This document shows positions 15,326-15,472 of a stretch of 15,472 nucleotides of DNA, piece after piece (the stretch's first letter is position 1; each line of letters begins with the position of its first letter). The translations under genes were made by a program, and so were the position numbers. Under the pieces are notes generated by a model, which did not search any database, was not told where the DNA came from, and saw only the letters and a program-made list of their open reading frames with translations. Origin of the DNA: Fermentibacter danicus (GTDB taxonomy: Bacteria; Fermentibacterota; Fermentibacteria; Fermentibacterales; Fermentibacteraceae); contig LKHB01000214.1 in the NCBI GenBank assembly GCA_001618615.1, positions 1-15,472 of the forward strand, in the 5' to 3' direction.

Positions 15326-15472
15326 ATGCCTGAATTCCTATGGTCAGGTACCAACAAGCAGGGCCGCACCCTCTCCGGGTCGATATCGGCCGCGACCAGG
15401 AAGGATGCGGTCGATCTTCTCGAGAAGAGGGGCGTGTCGAACGTAAAGATCCGCTCGAAGGGCATGGATCTC
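15326..15472 (+). CDS. pilC: Type IV pilus platform protein PilC, N-terminal part (3' end outside the window)
   Basis: PilC/GspF proteins are inner-membrane platforms that couple the PilB and PilT motors to the growing pilus. Only the first 49 residues are in the window. The start is the ATG at 15326, with GGGAGA six bases upstream and only 16 bases after the pilT stop. The visible part follows the family opening: FLWSGTNKQGRTLSGSI, then AATRKDAVDLLEKRGV and VKIRSK. This matches the W.G.d..G....G.i.A....eA...L...gv pattern of this family. No membrane segment is reached yet. The family call rests on this short stretch plus its position after pilB-pilB-pilT, which is the classical order. Confidence 0.85.
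   Translation, partial: MPEFLWSGTNKQGRTLSGSISAATRKDAVDLLEKRGVSNVKIRSKGMDL

Overview
This window is 15.5 kb of GC-rich bacterial chromosome. It holds eight protein-coding genes, two of them cut by the window edges, with no RNA genes, CRISPR arrays or mobile elements that I can see. The gene content points to a diderm, LPS-making bacterium of the broad FCB group (Fibrobacterota-Chlorobi-Bacteroidota and related candidate phyla). It has an LptF/LptG lipopolysaccharide exporter, a SprA-type outer-membrane translocon of the type IX secretion system (T9SS) and a type IV pilus motor operon. High GC with heavy use of the arginine codon AGG argues against a typical Bacteroidota genome. A candidate phylum such as Fermentibacteria, Eisenbacteria or a relative is my inference; the sequence does not settle it.

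Left part (1-2290), + strand: the 3' two-thirds or less of ligA (NAD-dependent DNA ligase), then serC (phosphoserine aminotransferase) with a very good ribosome binding site. serC ends at a strong GAAA-loop hairpin that probably terminates transcription from both sides.

Middle part: lptF and lptG run on the minus strand (4707 to 2314) and are translationally coupled by a 1-nt overlap. lptG contains two N bases at 2452-2453. The reading frame shifts there and about 21 codons appear to be missing compared with its sister lptF, so this is a sequence gap and not a real gene break. Divergent from lptF, across about 100 bp, lies a 5.6-kb gene for a SprA-family protein of about 1,864 residues. lptFG and sprA thus form a divergent outer-envelope pair.

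Right part (10403-15472), + strand: a likely type IV pilus motor operon. It has two tandem PilB-type extension ATPases, a PilT-type retraction ATPase and the start of the platform protein gene pilC. A candidate sigma-70 promoter (TTGACA-17-GAAAAT) sits just after sprA. The two PilB copies are clearly unequal. The first carries both 24-residue MshEN repeats expected for cyclic di-GMP binding but has Asn in place of Asp in the Asp box. The second has a degenerate MshEN region but a canonical ATPase core. This split is the most interesting observation in the window, together with the SprA homologue in a GC-rich background.
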